From the NCBI GenBank assembly GCA_018065985.1, contig JAGHSF010000051.1, positions 1-39,774 of the forward strand: 39,774 nucleotides of DNA, read 5' to 3'. Positions 23,728 through 32,918 of the stretch are shown piece by piece; the stretch's first letter is position 1; each line of letters opens with the position of its first letter. Source of the DNA: Candidatus Cryptobacteroides choladohippi (GTDB lineage Bacteria > Bacteroidota > Bacteroidia > Bacteroidales > UBA932). Under the pieces are notes generated by a model. The model made no database searches and was not told the origin of the DNA. It saw only the letters and a program-made list of their open reading frames with translations. Both the position numbers and the translations under genes were made by a program.

Positions 23728-24990
23728 ATGTACAAGAACCAACCTGCTACAGACTACGACTACACCAACGGAGTCGTGGACCAGAAGGGACGCAAGTCCA
23801 ACATCACCATGTTCATGATAATGCTGGGATTCACATTCTTCTCAGCAAGCATGTGGGCCGGCCAGAACCTGGCAAACGGCCTTGATTTCAAGGGATTCAT
23901 CCTCGCCCTGATCCTTGGCGGAGCCATTCTTGGAGCCTACACAGGAGCCCTTGGATACATCGGTGCCGAAAGCGGCCTCACCCTCGACATGCTGGCCCAC
24001 CGCAGCTTCGGCAAGAAGGGCAGCTGGCTGCCGAGTGCAATGATCAGCTTCACCCAGATAGGATGGTTCGGCGTAGGACTCGCAATGTTTGCAATCCCTA
24101 TCGCAAAGGAACTCCTCTGCATCGACGTGACTCCCGACCACATGCCTTTCATCGGTTATGCACTCGTCCTGATTGCCGGCATCTGCATGACGGCATCGGC
24201 ATACTACGGCATCAAGGGACTCACCGTGGTCAGCTACGTCGCTGTTCCCCTCGTCGCAATCCTGGGCACAGTCGCCATGGTGATTGCCATCAGGAGAGGC
24301 GACTCCACCCTCATCGAGCAGTTCTCACACGGCACAAAGGACATGAGCGTGATCGCAGGCGCAGGCCTCGTGATAGGCAGCTTCGTATCAGGCGGCACGG
24401 CAACACCCAACTTCACGCGCTTTGCAAAGAACGGCTGGATAGGCGCAGTCATCACCGTGGTCGCCTTCTTCCTCGGCAACTCCCTGATGTTCTTCTTCGG
24501 TGCCGTTTCAAGCATATTTGCAGGCGGTAACGACATCTTCGAGGTAATGCTCAACCTCGGCCTGTTCTGGTCAGCCACCATCGTGCTCGGCCTCAACATC
24601 TGGACAACCAACGACAATGCCCTCTACACTTCCGGCCTCGGACTCAGCAACATCTTCGGCATCAGGAAGAAAGTCATGGTGCTCGTTGCAGGCATCATCG
24701 GCACACTTGCCGCAGTCTGGCTGTACTGGAACTTCTGCGGCTGGCTCAACGTGCTAAACTGCACGCTTCCTCCCGTGGGCATCATCCTCATTCTCAGCTA
24801 TTTCATAAACCGCAGGAAATATCTTGACAACACTTGCGAAATCAAGACCGTGAACTGGTACGCAGTGCTTGGCGTAATTGCCGGTGCCGTTGTGGCCAAC
24901 CTTGTCAAATGGGGCGTCGCCTCCATAAACGGCATGACAGTTGCAGCCATCATCTTCATAACAGGAGAAATAATCAACAGGAACAGATAA
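23728..24990 (+). CDS. codB: NCS1-family nucleobase permease, CodB-like
   Basis: 420 residues with about twelve transmembrane helices. Typical NCS1/CodB segments are visible: MIMLGFTFFSASMWAGQNLANG in helix 1, GYIGAESGLTLDMLAHRSFGKKGSW, ISFTQIGWFGVGLAMFAIP, SFVSGGTATPNFTRFAKN, and NIWTTNDNALYTSGLGLSN. CodB imports cytosine with a cation across the inner membrane; the exact nucleobase here is inferred. No cytosine deaminase (codA) is adjacent; the partner is instead the PRTase-like gene 3 bp upstream. The stop abuts the ATG of the metallophosphoesterase gene with no gap. Confidence 0.86.
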   Translation: MYKNQPATDYDYTNGVVDQKGRKSNITMFMIMLGFTFFSASMWAGQNLANGLDFKGFILALILGGAILGAYTGALGYIGAESGLTLDMLAHRSFGKKGSWLPSAMISFTQIGWFGVGLAMFAIPIAKELLCIDVTPDHMPFIGYALVLIAGICMTASAYYGIKGLTVVSYVAVPLVAILGTVAMVIAIRRGDSTLIEQFSHGTKDMSVIAGAGLVIGSFVSGGTATPNFTRFAKNGWIGAVITVVAFFLGNSLMFFFGAVSSIFAGGNDIFEVMLNLGLFWSATIVLGLNIWTTNDNALYTSGLGLSNIFGIRKKVMVLVAGIIGTLAAVWLYWNFCGWLNVLNCTLPPVGIILILSYFINRRKYLDNTCEIKTVNWYAVLGVIAGAVVANLVKWGVASINGMTVAAIIFITGEIINRNR

Positions 24991-26571
24991 ATGAAAAAAG
25001 GACTTTTGGCAGCCGCATTCCTGCTTTTGTCGGCAGGTGCATTTGCCCAGACATTCTCATCCCCCCTTTCCACAGACAAGAAACCCTGGACCGGCGTACC
25101 CGTATGCCAATCCGACGACTACAAGTTCGTCGTCCTGCCCGACAAGACAGGCGGCAGCGATACCGGAGCCTTCGAAACGGCAATCCAGGAGATCAACCGC
25201 CTCTCACCTGCCTTCGTAATCAACGTAGGTGACCTTGTGGAGGGTTTTGTAAGCGACATCAAGTACTCGGAGCCCCAGTGGGCCGACATGGCACAGAGAC
25301 TCTCGAAGCTCGAGGTTCCCTTCTTCCTGTGCGGCGGCAACCACGACCTTTCCAGCCAGGCACAGACCGACGACTACATCAGGCGCTTCGGCTGCACCTA
25401 CTACAGCTTCAGCTTCGGCCCCGACCTCTTCCTCGTGCTCGACACCGAAGAGCATGACGGGAGGGCCATCTCCGACAAGCAGGTCGAGTACTTCAGAAAC
25501 GTGCTCAGCGGATGGAACGGCCGTCACATCTACGTGTTCATGCACGCACCTCTGTGGTACCCGCAGAACCACGGCGGCTACGAGTTCATCGACGAGATGC
25601 TCCAGGGTCACCAGTACACCGTGTTCAGCGGCCACACGCACTCATACTACTATGAGGAGCGCGGCGGAATGGAATACTACGTCGTGGCAACCGCAGGCGG
25701 CGACTCCGAACTGCGCGGCGCCGAAGTCGGCGAATTCGACCACTACATGCTGGTATCAGCACGCGAGGGCAAGCCTGCCATCGCAAACATCCCCATCGGA
25801 GCGATGGTGGCCAATGACGTCGTAAGCAACAAGAATGCAAATATCGTGGGCACCCTCCTGAGCTCAGGCTTCTTCAGGGCTCCCTACCTCACATTCGACA
25901 CCCCCGCTCCCGAGTCATTCAGCTTCACCCTGTCAGCCAGCAATCCCACCGACCAGGACATGTACTACTCATTCGCCCTGCCTGAGACAAAGGGCATGGA
26001 GTTCGAGCCCGCATGCGGCGAGGGAACGCTTGCACCCAACGAGACCAGAACCTTCACCGTGAACGCAAAATGCGGCAAGGACTGCAAGGAAGTGGGACGC
26101 ATCCCCATTGCCGTAAAGAACGGTATCGAGATGAACGGCAAGCTCAAGAAGGTCGGACACAATGTGAACCTCTACACCGACTACGCAAGGAATCTGCCCC
26201 TTGGCTGCAGGGAGGAAATCACCTGCAAGGACCCGTACAAGGTCGAGGAGAGCTGGGACTACCACGGAGTTGACGACGGCTGGTTCAAGTTCGAAGTCGA
26301 CCACGACAAGACCTGCATCAGGGTCAACGTCTTCCTGCACGACGACATCCGTGCCACCGACAAGCTCTACGTCATATTCGAGTCCGGCGGACAGACCAGG
26401 GAATACGAGTGCAAGCTCGACAATCCCATCGTGCACATTCCGCTCAAGCTTGTGAAGGATAAGAGATTCTCCCTGAACATCAAGTGGATAGACAACGATG
26501 ACGTGAAGGAACTCGATCCTTCGGTTCTCTGGTGGAGGCTTCCTGACAAGCCCGGCCAGTTCACTCTCTAG
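24991..26571 (+). CDS. Secreted metallophosphoesterase with C-terminal beta domains
   Basis: 526 residues with a Sec signal peptide (MKKGLLAAAFLLLSAGAFAQ). Calcineurin-like motifs run VVLPDKTGG (D51), NVGDLVEG, CGGNHDLS, VFMHAPLW and SGHTHSYYY, spanning residues ~45-215. The first motif has Lys-Thr after the Asp instead of the usual D-x-H, so one metal ligand may be replaced. From about residue 290 an Ig-like domain (FSFTLSASNPTDQDMYYSFAL) and a sugar-hydrolase-like beta domain (ESWDYHGVDDGWFKFEVD) follow. It probably hydrolyses phosphate esters in the periplasm. It starts right after the codB-like stop, so nucleotide scavenging is a plausible but unproved role. Confidence 0.83.
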   Translation: MKKGLLAAAFLLLSAGAFAQTFSSPLSTDKKPWTGVPVCQSDDYKFVVLPDKTGGSDTGAFETAIQEINRLSPAFVINVGDLVEGFVSDIKYSEPQWADMAQRLSKLEVPFFLCGGNHDLSSQAQTDDYIRRFGCTYYSFSFGPDLFLVLDTEEHDGRAISDKQVEYFRNVLSGWNGRHIYVFMHAPLWYPQNHGGYEFIDEMLQGHQYTVFSGHTHSYYYEERGGMEYYVVATAGGDSELRGAEVGEFDHYMLVSAREGKPAIANIPIGAMVANDVVSNKNANIVGTLLSSGFFRAPYLTFDTPAPESFSFTLSASNPTDQDMYYSFALPETKGMEFEPACGEGTLAPNETRTFTVNAKCGKDCKEVGRIPIAVKNGIEMNGKLKKVGHNVNLYTDYARNLPLGCREEITCKDPYKVEESWDYHGVDDGWFKFEVDHDKTCIRVNVFLHDDIRATDKLYVIFESGGQTREYECKLDNPIVHIPLKLVKDKRFSLNIKWIDNDDVKELDPSVLWWRLPDKPGQFTL

Positions 26572-26574
26572 AAG

Positions 26575-27744
26575 ATGAAAGGCAAAGGCTTGCTTCCGGT
26601 CCTGATCCTTACGGTGGCGGCGTTCGTGTTCAACACAAGCGAATCCGCTCCAATAGGACTTCTGACCGACATCTCGGCCGATCTCGGAATCAGCGAGGCC
26701 AGGGCAGGCTTTCTCATCTCAGCATATGCATGGGTGGTAGCGATAATGTCGCTGCCACTCATTCTTGTATGCTCCCACCTTGAATACAAGCGGCTCATGA
26801 CAGGCATAGTGGGACTGTTTGTGGCAAGCCATGTTGTCTCGGGACTCGCCACGGGATACTGGATGCTCATGTTCTCACGAATGGGAGTCGCCTGCGCACA
26901 CGCCCTGTTCTGGGCCGTGGCAACACCCGTCGCAGTCAGGATATCACCCAAAGGGAAACAGGCCCTGGCCATGAGCCTCATCATGACAGGCACGTCGGTG
27001 GCCCAGATCGTCGGCATGCCCATGGGCCGCATGATCGGCCTCGCTCTCGGCTGGAGGATGACCTTCATCTGCATAGGCGCCCTTGCCGCAGTCGTTCTCG
27101 TCTTCATGATATCCGCCTTCCCCAGGGTGGAGAACGACACCGACTTCTCCATAGGCGAGCTCCCGCGGATTCTCAGGAACAGAAGGCTCCTTGCCATCTA
27201 CGCCATAGTCATCCTGCTTGTCACCGGGCATTTTGTGGCCTACAGCTACATCGAGCCGTTCATGCTGCAGACAGCAGGCCTTCAGCCGGGTACAATCACG
27301 GTTGTGCTGATGGTCTTCGGGCTTGCCGGAATAATCGCAAGCGCAATCTTCTCCAAGGGTTTCCCGGCCCGGCGCACCCTGCTCACGCTCATTTCGTCCG
27401 CAGGCACGGCCCTGGCGCTCGCCCTGCTGGAAATAAGCGCCGCATCGCTCTGGAGCATCACCGCTCTCTGCGTTTTCTGGGGCATTGCGATCACCATGAT
27501 GAACCTTGTGTTCCAGGCCGAGCTCATGGATGCCGAAAAGAAGGCAACCACCGTAGCAATGGCCCTGTATTCAGGACTTTTCAACGTCGGGATAGCAGCC
27601 GGCCCGATGATAGGCGGATGGGCGCTGAACGGCCCCGGCCTTGCCAGGACAGGCTATATCGGAGCAGCCATAGCCCTTGCAGGCTCGGCGGTTTCTGTCT
27701 GGTTTCTGCTGCGGGGACGCAATCTAGAAGTCGAATCCCGCTGA
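26575..27744 (+). CDS. MFS transporter, SotB/AraJ-type drug or sugar exporter
   Basis: 389 residues, twelve predicted helices. The first helix begins VLILTVAAFVFNTSESAPIGLLTDIS, matching the sugar-efflux and AraJ-like DHA1 subfamily (the NTSE-API-L pattern). Other segments are FSRMGVACAHALFWAVATPVAVRISP and MNLVFQAELMDAEKKATTVAMALYSGLFNVGIAAGP. Relatives export arabinose, lactose or purine nucleosides. It is the last gene of the PRTase-codB-phosphoesterase unit with a 3-bp gap, so nucleoside or base export is possible. Its end overlaps the converging patatin gene by 21 bp. Confidence 0.84.
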   Translation: MKGKGLLPVLILTVAAFVFNTSESAPIGLLTDISADLGISEARAGFLISAYAWVVAIMSLPLILVCSHLEYKRLMTGIVGLFVASHVVSGLATGYWMLMFSRMGVACAHALFWAVATPVAVRISPKGKQALAMSLIMTGTSVAQIVGMPMGRMIGLALGWRMTFICIGALAAVVLVFMISAFPRVENDTDFSIGELPRILRNRRLLAIYAIVILLVTGHFVAYSYIEPFMLQTAGLQPGTITVVLMVFGLAGIIASAIFSKGFPARRTLLTLISSAGTALALALLEISAASLWSITALCVFWGIAITMMNLVFQAELMDAEKKATTVAMALYSGLFNVGIAAGPMIGGWALNGPGLARTGYIGAAIALAGSAVSVWFLLRGRNLEVESR

Positions 27745-30108
27745 GATACAGTATCCAAGCTTGTGGTCGAAGGTCGACCAGTTCAGCCTGGCCCTGATGG
27801 GGCCGATGATGGTGTGGTATGCTGCCTGCAGAGCCGCACCGAACACGTAGGTGCTCGATTCGGTAAGCATCCCGCTCAACTCGTCAGAAGTATTGAACGC
27901 GCCTCCCATAAGAGAGACGTAGAAGTTCTTCAGAGGATTCGCGCGGAGCTCGAGATTTCCCACCAGCAGATGCTCGCAGGCTGCATACATCCTGTTGAAT
28001 CCCACGAAGGGCACCTGATGCTCCCAGTATCTGCCCTCCATGAATCCACCGACCGAATTGCCGAAGTACAGGCACGGCTGGTTCCCGATCAGGGAGCGGC
28101 CGTGGATGTCGAAGGTCACGGCGAAATGCTGCCCCATCCCTATGGCCTGGCCGTAGTCGAGGGCCAGCACGGCGCAGGATGGATTGAAGACCCATTCTCC
28201 GTCAAGGCTGAAGTCGATACCCCTCGTAGGGAAGTACTTGTCGTTGTAGGTGTACACGTCGGTGTTGGCGAATACCGAAAAGTATTTCCCATTCAGGAAA
28301 GGATCAACGTCCTCAGTATCGGAATACGCCAGAAGAATATCAGACAGCATGCTCCTGGTCCTGAACTGCTTGAACTTGGCTCCACCCTGCAGGTTGAGCG
28401 AGATCCAGCGGCTGTTGGAAAGGTATACGGCAGCCTGCGTTCCCTGGTACTTTGCATGGAAGAGGGTGTTTTCTCCCTCTGAGACGAAGTCGTGGTTGTT
28501 GCTGAACCACTTCACCTCGGCATTGAACGTCGGCAGAGCCAGCAGGTCGAACGAATAGTGCAGCTTTGCATAGAAATTCTGTGCGATCCTGCTCTCGAAA
28601 TCAAGCTTCGATCCCTCGAGCTTGTTGGCATTGAGACCGATGTCGAGGAGCAGTGCAGCCCAGTCCTGGGTGTCCATCCTGAAACTTGTACCGAGCTGGT
28701 GCACAGGCTTCTTGCTGCATTTGAACTGAAGCTGATACGGTTCCCCTGTTCCGAGCAGGGAGTAAGTTGCCGTCTCGATGGCGGGCACGGCCACGATTTC
28801 CTGCATGGCCACGTCAAGGTCTTCCTTGCTCATCTTCTTCGTGATGTCGAGGCCTATCTTGCGCATCATGGTACGCGACTCCCGGTCGCTCATGTTGGCA
28901 AACGATATGGAGGACACGTTTACCGGGTGCTGGGCGATGTCGACGGCCGGGCGCGCCTGCAGTATGGTCTTGCCGGAGGCGGTATGGCTCTTCAACTCGG
29001 CGAGTTCGTCCATGCTGCTGACGGCTGCGCGGTAACCGCGAGTGATCATGGTGTCGATGGCGGCCGTCTCGAAGCTCAGCATGCCGTATCCGTCAAGTTC
29101 CGGGCGGATGAGGATGTCGGCCTCGCCAATGTTCTTGTTGTATGCATCCTGGCCAAGCATCCTGACGATACGCATCACGATGTTACCGATGTTGTCGACC
29201 TCGGATTTCTCGGCTGCTGCCGCCGAAAGTTCCACGCCTATCACGTAATCGGCGCCCATGGCCCTCGCCAGGTCGGCGGGGAAGTTGTTTCTGGTTCCAC
29301 CGTCCACAAGCACAAGGCGGTCGTCGGTCCATACGGGAGAGAAGAGTCCCGGAATCGACATTGTGGAACGCATCGCGCTGCGGATGCTGCCGCTTCCCCA
29401 GTTCTTGGCCTTGCAGCTCACCATGTCGGTTGCCACAGCGAAATAGGGTATGGGCAGGGATGAGAATGCGAGGCTGTCCTGATAGCCTACCGTGAGGCTG
29501 CTGAGCAGATTGTTGATGTTGAATCCAACGACATAGCCGGATGGCAGCGAGCTGGCAAAGGTGTTCATACCGCTCTGGGTCGAGATGTCGCCGGCATCCA
29601 CACCGATGTTCAGATCCCTGATATGCCTGGGATTGTCGTCTGCACTCTCGTAGTGGAAGGGTATGGTGAGGACGTATCTTGAGCGGTAGAGCTTCTCTTT
29701 GTACGGCTTGTATTTCTCGGATATGTTGTCTGAGAGGATCAGGCTCCAGTCCTGCTTCTTGAGAAGGGAATCAAGCTGGTCGGCAGAGTATCCCATGGAG
29801 TACAGGCCGCCCATAAGGCCGCCCATACTGGTACCGCATATCATGTCGACGGGGATTTCCATCTCCTCGAGAAACTTCAGCACACCAACGTGGGCGGAGC
29901 CCCTGGCGCCACCTCCGCTGAGCACCAGCGCCACCGTGGGCCGGTGCTGCGTACTGCGGACCTTGTCCATCCTGACCTTCATCTCAGATATGAATGCAGC
30001 ATCGTTTTCAGGGTCCACGCTGTCGGCCGAAAGCCCGTTCGGGTACCCCTGACCGGACGCCAGTGTTACTGAAAGAATCAAAAATATGGCTGTAAATAGA
30101 CGTTTCAT
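27724..30108 (-). CDS. Patatin-like phospholipase fused to an outer-membrane barrel (type Vd-like)
   Basis: 794 residues from the ATG at 30108; the frame is open to 30132 but the signal peptide MKRLFTAIFLILSVTLASG begins at 30108. The patatin domain has the oxyanion-hole motif LSGGGARGSAHVG, the nucleophile GTSMGG (S94) and VDGGTRNNFP (D269), giving the Ser-Asp dyad. A POTRA-like region (residues ~330-410) precedes a ~350-residue BamA/surface-antigen-like barrel that ends ISAGFDF with the terminal Phe. This order is that of type Vd autotransporters and related Bacteroidetes patatins. It is a lipid acyl hydrolase exposed at, or acting on, the outer membrane. It is not cotranscribed with its neighbours. 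Confidence 0.88.
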   Translation of the reverse strand: MKRLFTAIFLILSVTLASGQGYPNGLSADSVDPENDAAFISEMKVRMDKVRSTQHRPTVALVLSGGGARGSAHVGVLKFLEEMEIPVDMICGTSMGGLMGGLYSMGYSADQLDSLLKKQDWSLILSDNISEKYKPYKEKLYRSRYVLTIPFHYESADDNPRHIRDLNIGVDAGDISTQSGMNTFASSLPSGYVVGFNINNLLSSLTVGYQDSLAFSSLPIPYFAVATDMVSCKAKNWGSGSIRSAMRSTMSIPGLFSPVWTDDRLVLVDGGTRNNFPADLARAMGADYVIGVELSAAAAEKSEVDNIGNIVMRIVRMLGQDAYNKNIGEADILIRPELDGYGMLSFETAAIDTMITRGYRAAVSSMDELAELKSHTASGKTILQARPAVDIAQHPVNVSSISFANMSDRESRTMMRKIGLDITKKMSKEDLDVAMQEIVAVPAIETATYSLLGTGEPYQLQFKCSKKPVHQLGTSFRMDTQDWAALLLDIGLNANKLEGSKLDFESRIAQNFYAKLHYSFDLLALPTFNAEVKWFSNNHDFVSEGENTLFHAKYQGTQAAVYLSNSRWISLNLQGGAKFKQFRTRSMLSDILLAYSDTEDVDPFLNGKYFSVFANTDVYTYNDKYFPTRGIDFSLDGEWVFNPSCAVLALDYGQAIGMGQHFAVTFDIHGRSLIGNQPCLYFGNSVGGFMEGRYWEHQVPFVGFNRMYAACEHLLVGNLELRANPLKNFYVSLMGGAFNTSDELSGMLTESSTYVFGAALQAAYHTIIGPIRARLNWSTFDHKLGYCISAGFDF

Positions 30109-30113
30109 GTCCG

Positions 30114-30150
30114 TAAAGATACAAACATTCATCTTATTTATGTAAATTTG
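30114..30150. promoter_or_regulatory. Divergent promoter between patatin and SGNH-EEP genes
   Basis: On the minus strand TATCTTTA (30121 to 30114) ends 5 nt before the patatin ATG. On the plus strand TAAATTTG (30143-30150) precedes the SGNH-EEP ATG by 22 nt. The minus box has A instead of the final G. Here the boxes are 21 bp apart, unlike the three tightly packed divergent pairs. Confidence 0.5.
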
Positions 30151-30172
30151 GAGTGGCTACAACCACATTTTT

Positions 30173-31606
30173 ATGAGACTCAGGAAAATTATCGACATCG
30201 TCGCATCAGCCGCAGTGCTGCTTGCCTTCACACTTCCCGCCCAGGGCCAGAAAGAACCCATCCGCAACTACGCCTGGCTTGACAGATACGAGCAGGCCAA
30301 CGTCATGCTCGCCGCCAGCAGCGACCCCGGAAGGGTGGTGCTCGTGGGAGACTCCATCACCGACAACTGGGCCAGGATGCGCCCCGGATTCTTCAATGCA
30401 AACGGAATCATCGGCAGAGGCATAGGAGGCCAGACCACTCCCCAGATGCTGCTGCGCTTCAGGCGCGACGTGATCGAGAACAAGGCTGCAGCCGTTGCCA
30501 TCCTCGCAGGCACCAATGACATTGCGGGCAACACCGGCCCCTGCAGCCTGCAGGACATCGTCGACAACATTGCCGACATGTGCGACATCGCCAGTGCAAA
30601 CGGGGTGCGCACCCTGATATGCTCGGTGCTCCCCGTACACAGATACCCCTGGTCCAGGGACAAGCGTCCCGACGTGGAGATTCCCCTGCTGAACGATATG
30701 CTAAGGCAGCTGGCAGCCGACAAGGGCTGCACCTATGTTGACTACTTCAGCGCAATGGTGGACTCCGACCCCAGGAACACCAACGGTCTTCCCAGGGCTC
30801 TCGCCAGAGACGGCGTGCACCCCACAAACGAAGGATACGAGATCATGGAGCGTCTCCTCCTGGACAATCTGCAGGACGAGATGGCAGCCCATGCAGCAGC
30901 CCACCAGGGCGAGGCTCTGACGCTTGCAAGCTACAACGTGCGCAACTGCCTGGGCCTTGACGATGAACGCAACTATCACCATACCGGCGAGGTCATCCAC
31001 AGCTTCGGTGCCGACGCAATCGCGATCCAGGAGCTCGACTTCGGAGCTGAGCGCAGCAATGGGGACGACGTCCTCGGAGAGCTTGCATGGATTACCGGCA
31101 TGGTACCCACCTTCGCCAGGGCAATAGACTTCCAGGGCGGATTCTACGGCGTGGGCATGCTCACAAGAGAGCTGCCGAAGCACAGCAAGGCCGTTCCCCT
31201 TCCCGGCAGGGAGGAGCAGCGCGTGCTTCTGATGGCAGAGCTTTCCGACTGCATCTTCTGCTGCACCCACCTCTCCCTCATCGAAGAGGACCAGCTTGCT
31301 TCGGTGGACATCATCGCAAGGGAAGTCGCAGCATTCGCCAAAGGCAAGGACAAGCCCGTCTTTCTCGCCGGCGACTGGAACGCCGAACCTGACTCCGAGG
31401 TACTCCGGAAGATCAGCGAGAACTTCGAGATTCTGACCGACACGTCCGCATTCACTTTCCCCGCCATAGAGCCCGCCCAGACCATCGACTACATGGCAAG
31501 ATGGAAAGGCAGCCCCAAGGGAAAGCTCGGCACAGTTGCCGGGACAGAGGTACCCGCAGTACCCACAGCATCAGACCACAGACCCGTTAAAGTTATCCTC
31601 AAGTAA
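30173..31606 (+). CDS. SGNH/GDSL esterase fused to an endonuclease/exonuclease/phosphatase domain, secreted
   Basis: 477 residues with a Sec signal peptide ending near LPAQGQ. Residues ~40-240 form an SGNH hydrolase: GDSITDNW with Ser61, GIGGQTT, AGTNDIAG, and the Asp213/His216 pair in DGVHPT. Residues ~250-477 are an EEP (DNase I-like) domain: LASYNVRN, IQELDF with E287, CTHLS, GDWNAEP with D401, and SDHRPV with H469. Both sets of catalytic residues look complete, so it should be bifunctional. SGNH domains of this type deacetylate or cleave esters of lipids or sugars; EEP domains cleave phosphodiesters. A role in removing acyl and phospho groups from an external lipid or glycan is an inference. 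The stop overlaps the next start by one base. Confidence 0.85.
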   Translation: MRLRKIIDIVASAAVLLAFTLPAQGQKEPIRNYAWLDRYEQANVMLAASSDPGRVVLVGDSITDNWARMRPGFFNANGIIGRGIGGQTTPQMLLRFRRDVIENKAAAVAILAGTNDIAGNTGPCSLQDIVDNIADMCDIASANGVRTLICSVLPVHRYPWSRDKRPDVEIPLLNDMLRQLAADKGCTYVDYFSAMVDSDPRNTNGLPRALARDGVHPTNEGYEIMERLLLDNLQDEMAAHAAAHQGEALTLASYNVRNCLGLDDERNYHHTGEVIHSFGADAIAIQELDFGAERSNGDDVLGELAWITGMVPTFARAIDFQGGFYGVGMLTRELPKHSKAVPLPGREEQRVLLMAELSDCIFCCTHLSLIEEDQLASVDIIAREVAAFAKGKDKPVFLAGDWNAEPDSEVLRKISENFEILTDTSAFTFPAIEPAQTIDYMARWKGSPKGKLGTVAGTEVPAVPTASDHRPVKVILK

Positions 31607-32907
31607 TGACAGACAAGTTGATAGCACTCATAAGGCAGGAAGTCGTACCTGCTCTGGGCTGCACCGAACCCATAGCCGTTGCACTGGCCGTCGCCAAGGC
31701 CTGCGAGATTCTGCGTGAAGCCGGCTTCGAGCCTGAAACCCTCAAGGCGGAGGTCAGCGCAAACATTCTCAAGAACGGAATGGGAGTAGGCATCCCCGGA
31801 ACAGGAATGGTCGGCCTGCACATAGCCGTGGCCCTCGCCGCCGTATGCGGAAAGTCGGAGTACAGGCTCGAAGTGCTCAAGGACCTGGGGCCCGAAAGTG
31901 TTGCCAAAGCCAAGGAACTGGTTGAGCAGGGCAAGGTCAGCATAAAACGCTCCCACACGGCCGAGAAACTCTATGTGCTTGCCACTGCAGTTTCCGGCGG
32001 ACACACTGCCGAGGCTGTTGTTTCCGGCAGCCACGACACCATAACCGCCATCAGCCTCGACGGCAGGGAACTCGAGTGCGTACAGCACACTCCTGCCGAC
32101 GGCACGTCCGAGGAAGCTGCCAGCGAGCTTGACCCTGATCTGGCAAAGAACATCACCGTCAGGCAGATAGTCGACTTTGCACTGGAGACCCCGATAGAGA
32201 AGCTGGAGTTCATCATGGACTCGGTAAAGCTCAACAAAGCCCTCTCGGACGAAGGCCTCAACCACAGATACGGCCTGCAGATAGGCAGAACGATCAACAA
32301 CCGCATCCATAGCACCGTCTACGGCGACACCATACTCGCCTACGCAATGGCCAGGACAGCCGCCGCTTCCGACGCCCGCATGGCCGGGTGCACCCTGCCT
32401 GCAATGAGCAATTCCGGCAGCGGGAACCAGGGCATCACGGTGACGATGCCTGTGATTGCCGTGGCCGAGAAGACGGGGACATCACGCGAGCAGCTCATCC
32501 GCGCCCTGACGCTCGCCCACCTCGTGGCCATCCACATCAAGGGGCATCTGGGCAGGCTGTCGGCTCTCTGCGGCTGCGTGATCGCCAGCACCGGATCCTC
32601 CTGCGGAATAGTCTACCTGCGTGGTGGCGGCTACGAACAGATATGCTCGGCCATCAAGAACATGATAGGCAACATCACAGGAATGGTGTGCGACGGCGCC
32701 AAGGAAGGATGCGCCATGAAGGTGGCCTCCGGAGTAGCCTGCTCGATGCAGTCGGCAATACTCGCCCTTGACGGAATCTGCATCTCCGCCAATGACGGCA
32801 TCATAGAAAAGGATATCGAGAAGACTATCGCCAACCTCGGCCGTATAGGCTCCGTGGGCATGCAGACCACCGACGAGATGATTCTGGACATAATGAGCTG
32901 CAAGTAG
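31606..32907 (+). CDS. cyuA: UPF0597 / L-cysteine desulfidase-like protein
   Basis: 433 residues, cytoplasmic. The family signature begins VVPALGCTEPIAVALAVAKA and continues NILKNGMGVGIPGTGMVGLHIAVALA, SNSGSGNQGITVTMPV, and AHLVAIHIKGHLGRLSALCGCVIAS. The cysteines of GCTEP, LCGC and CDGAKEGCAMK are the expected [4Fe-4S] cluster ligands shared with the iron-sulfur serine dehydratases. Family members (CyuA/YhaM) split L-cysteine into pyruvate, ammonia and sulfide, mainly in anaerobes. Serine or another beta-substituted amino acid cannot be excluded. Its ATG overlaps the SGNH-EEP stop (TAATG), an odd partnership between a secreted esterase and a cytoplasmic amino-acid lyase. Confidence 0.86.
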   Translation: MTDKLIALIRQEVVPALGCTEPIAVALAVAKACEILREAGFEPETLKAEVSANILKNGMGVGIPGTGMVGLHIAVALAAVCGKSEYRLEVLKDLGPESVAKAKELVEQGKVSIKRSHTAEKLYVLATAVSGGHTAEAVVSGSHDTITAISLDGRELECVQHTPADGTSEEAASELDPDLAKNITVRQIVDFALETPIEKLEFIMDSVKLNKALSDEGLNHRYGLQIGRTINNRIHSTVYGDTILAYAMARTAAASDARMAGCTLPAMSNSGSGNQGITVTMPVIAVAEKTGTSREQLIRALTLAHLVAIHIKGHLGRLSALCGCVIASTGSSCGIVYLRGGGYEQICSAIKNMIGNITGMVCDGAKEGCAMKVASGVACSMQSAILALDGICISANDGIIEKDIEKTIANLGRIGSVGMQTTDEMILDIMSCK

Positions 32908-32918
32908 CAGCCCGGACG

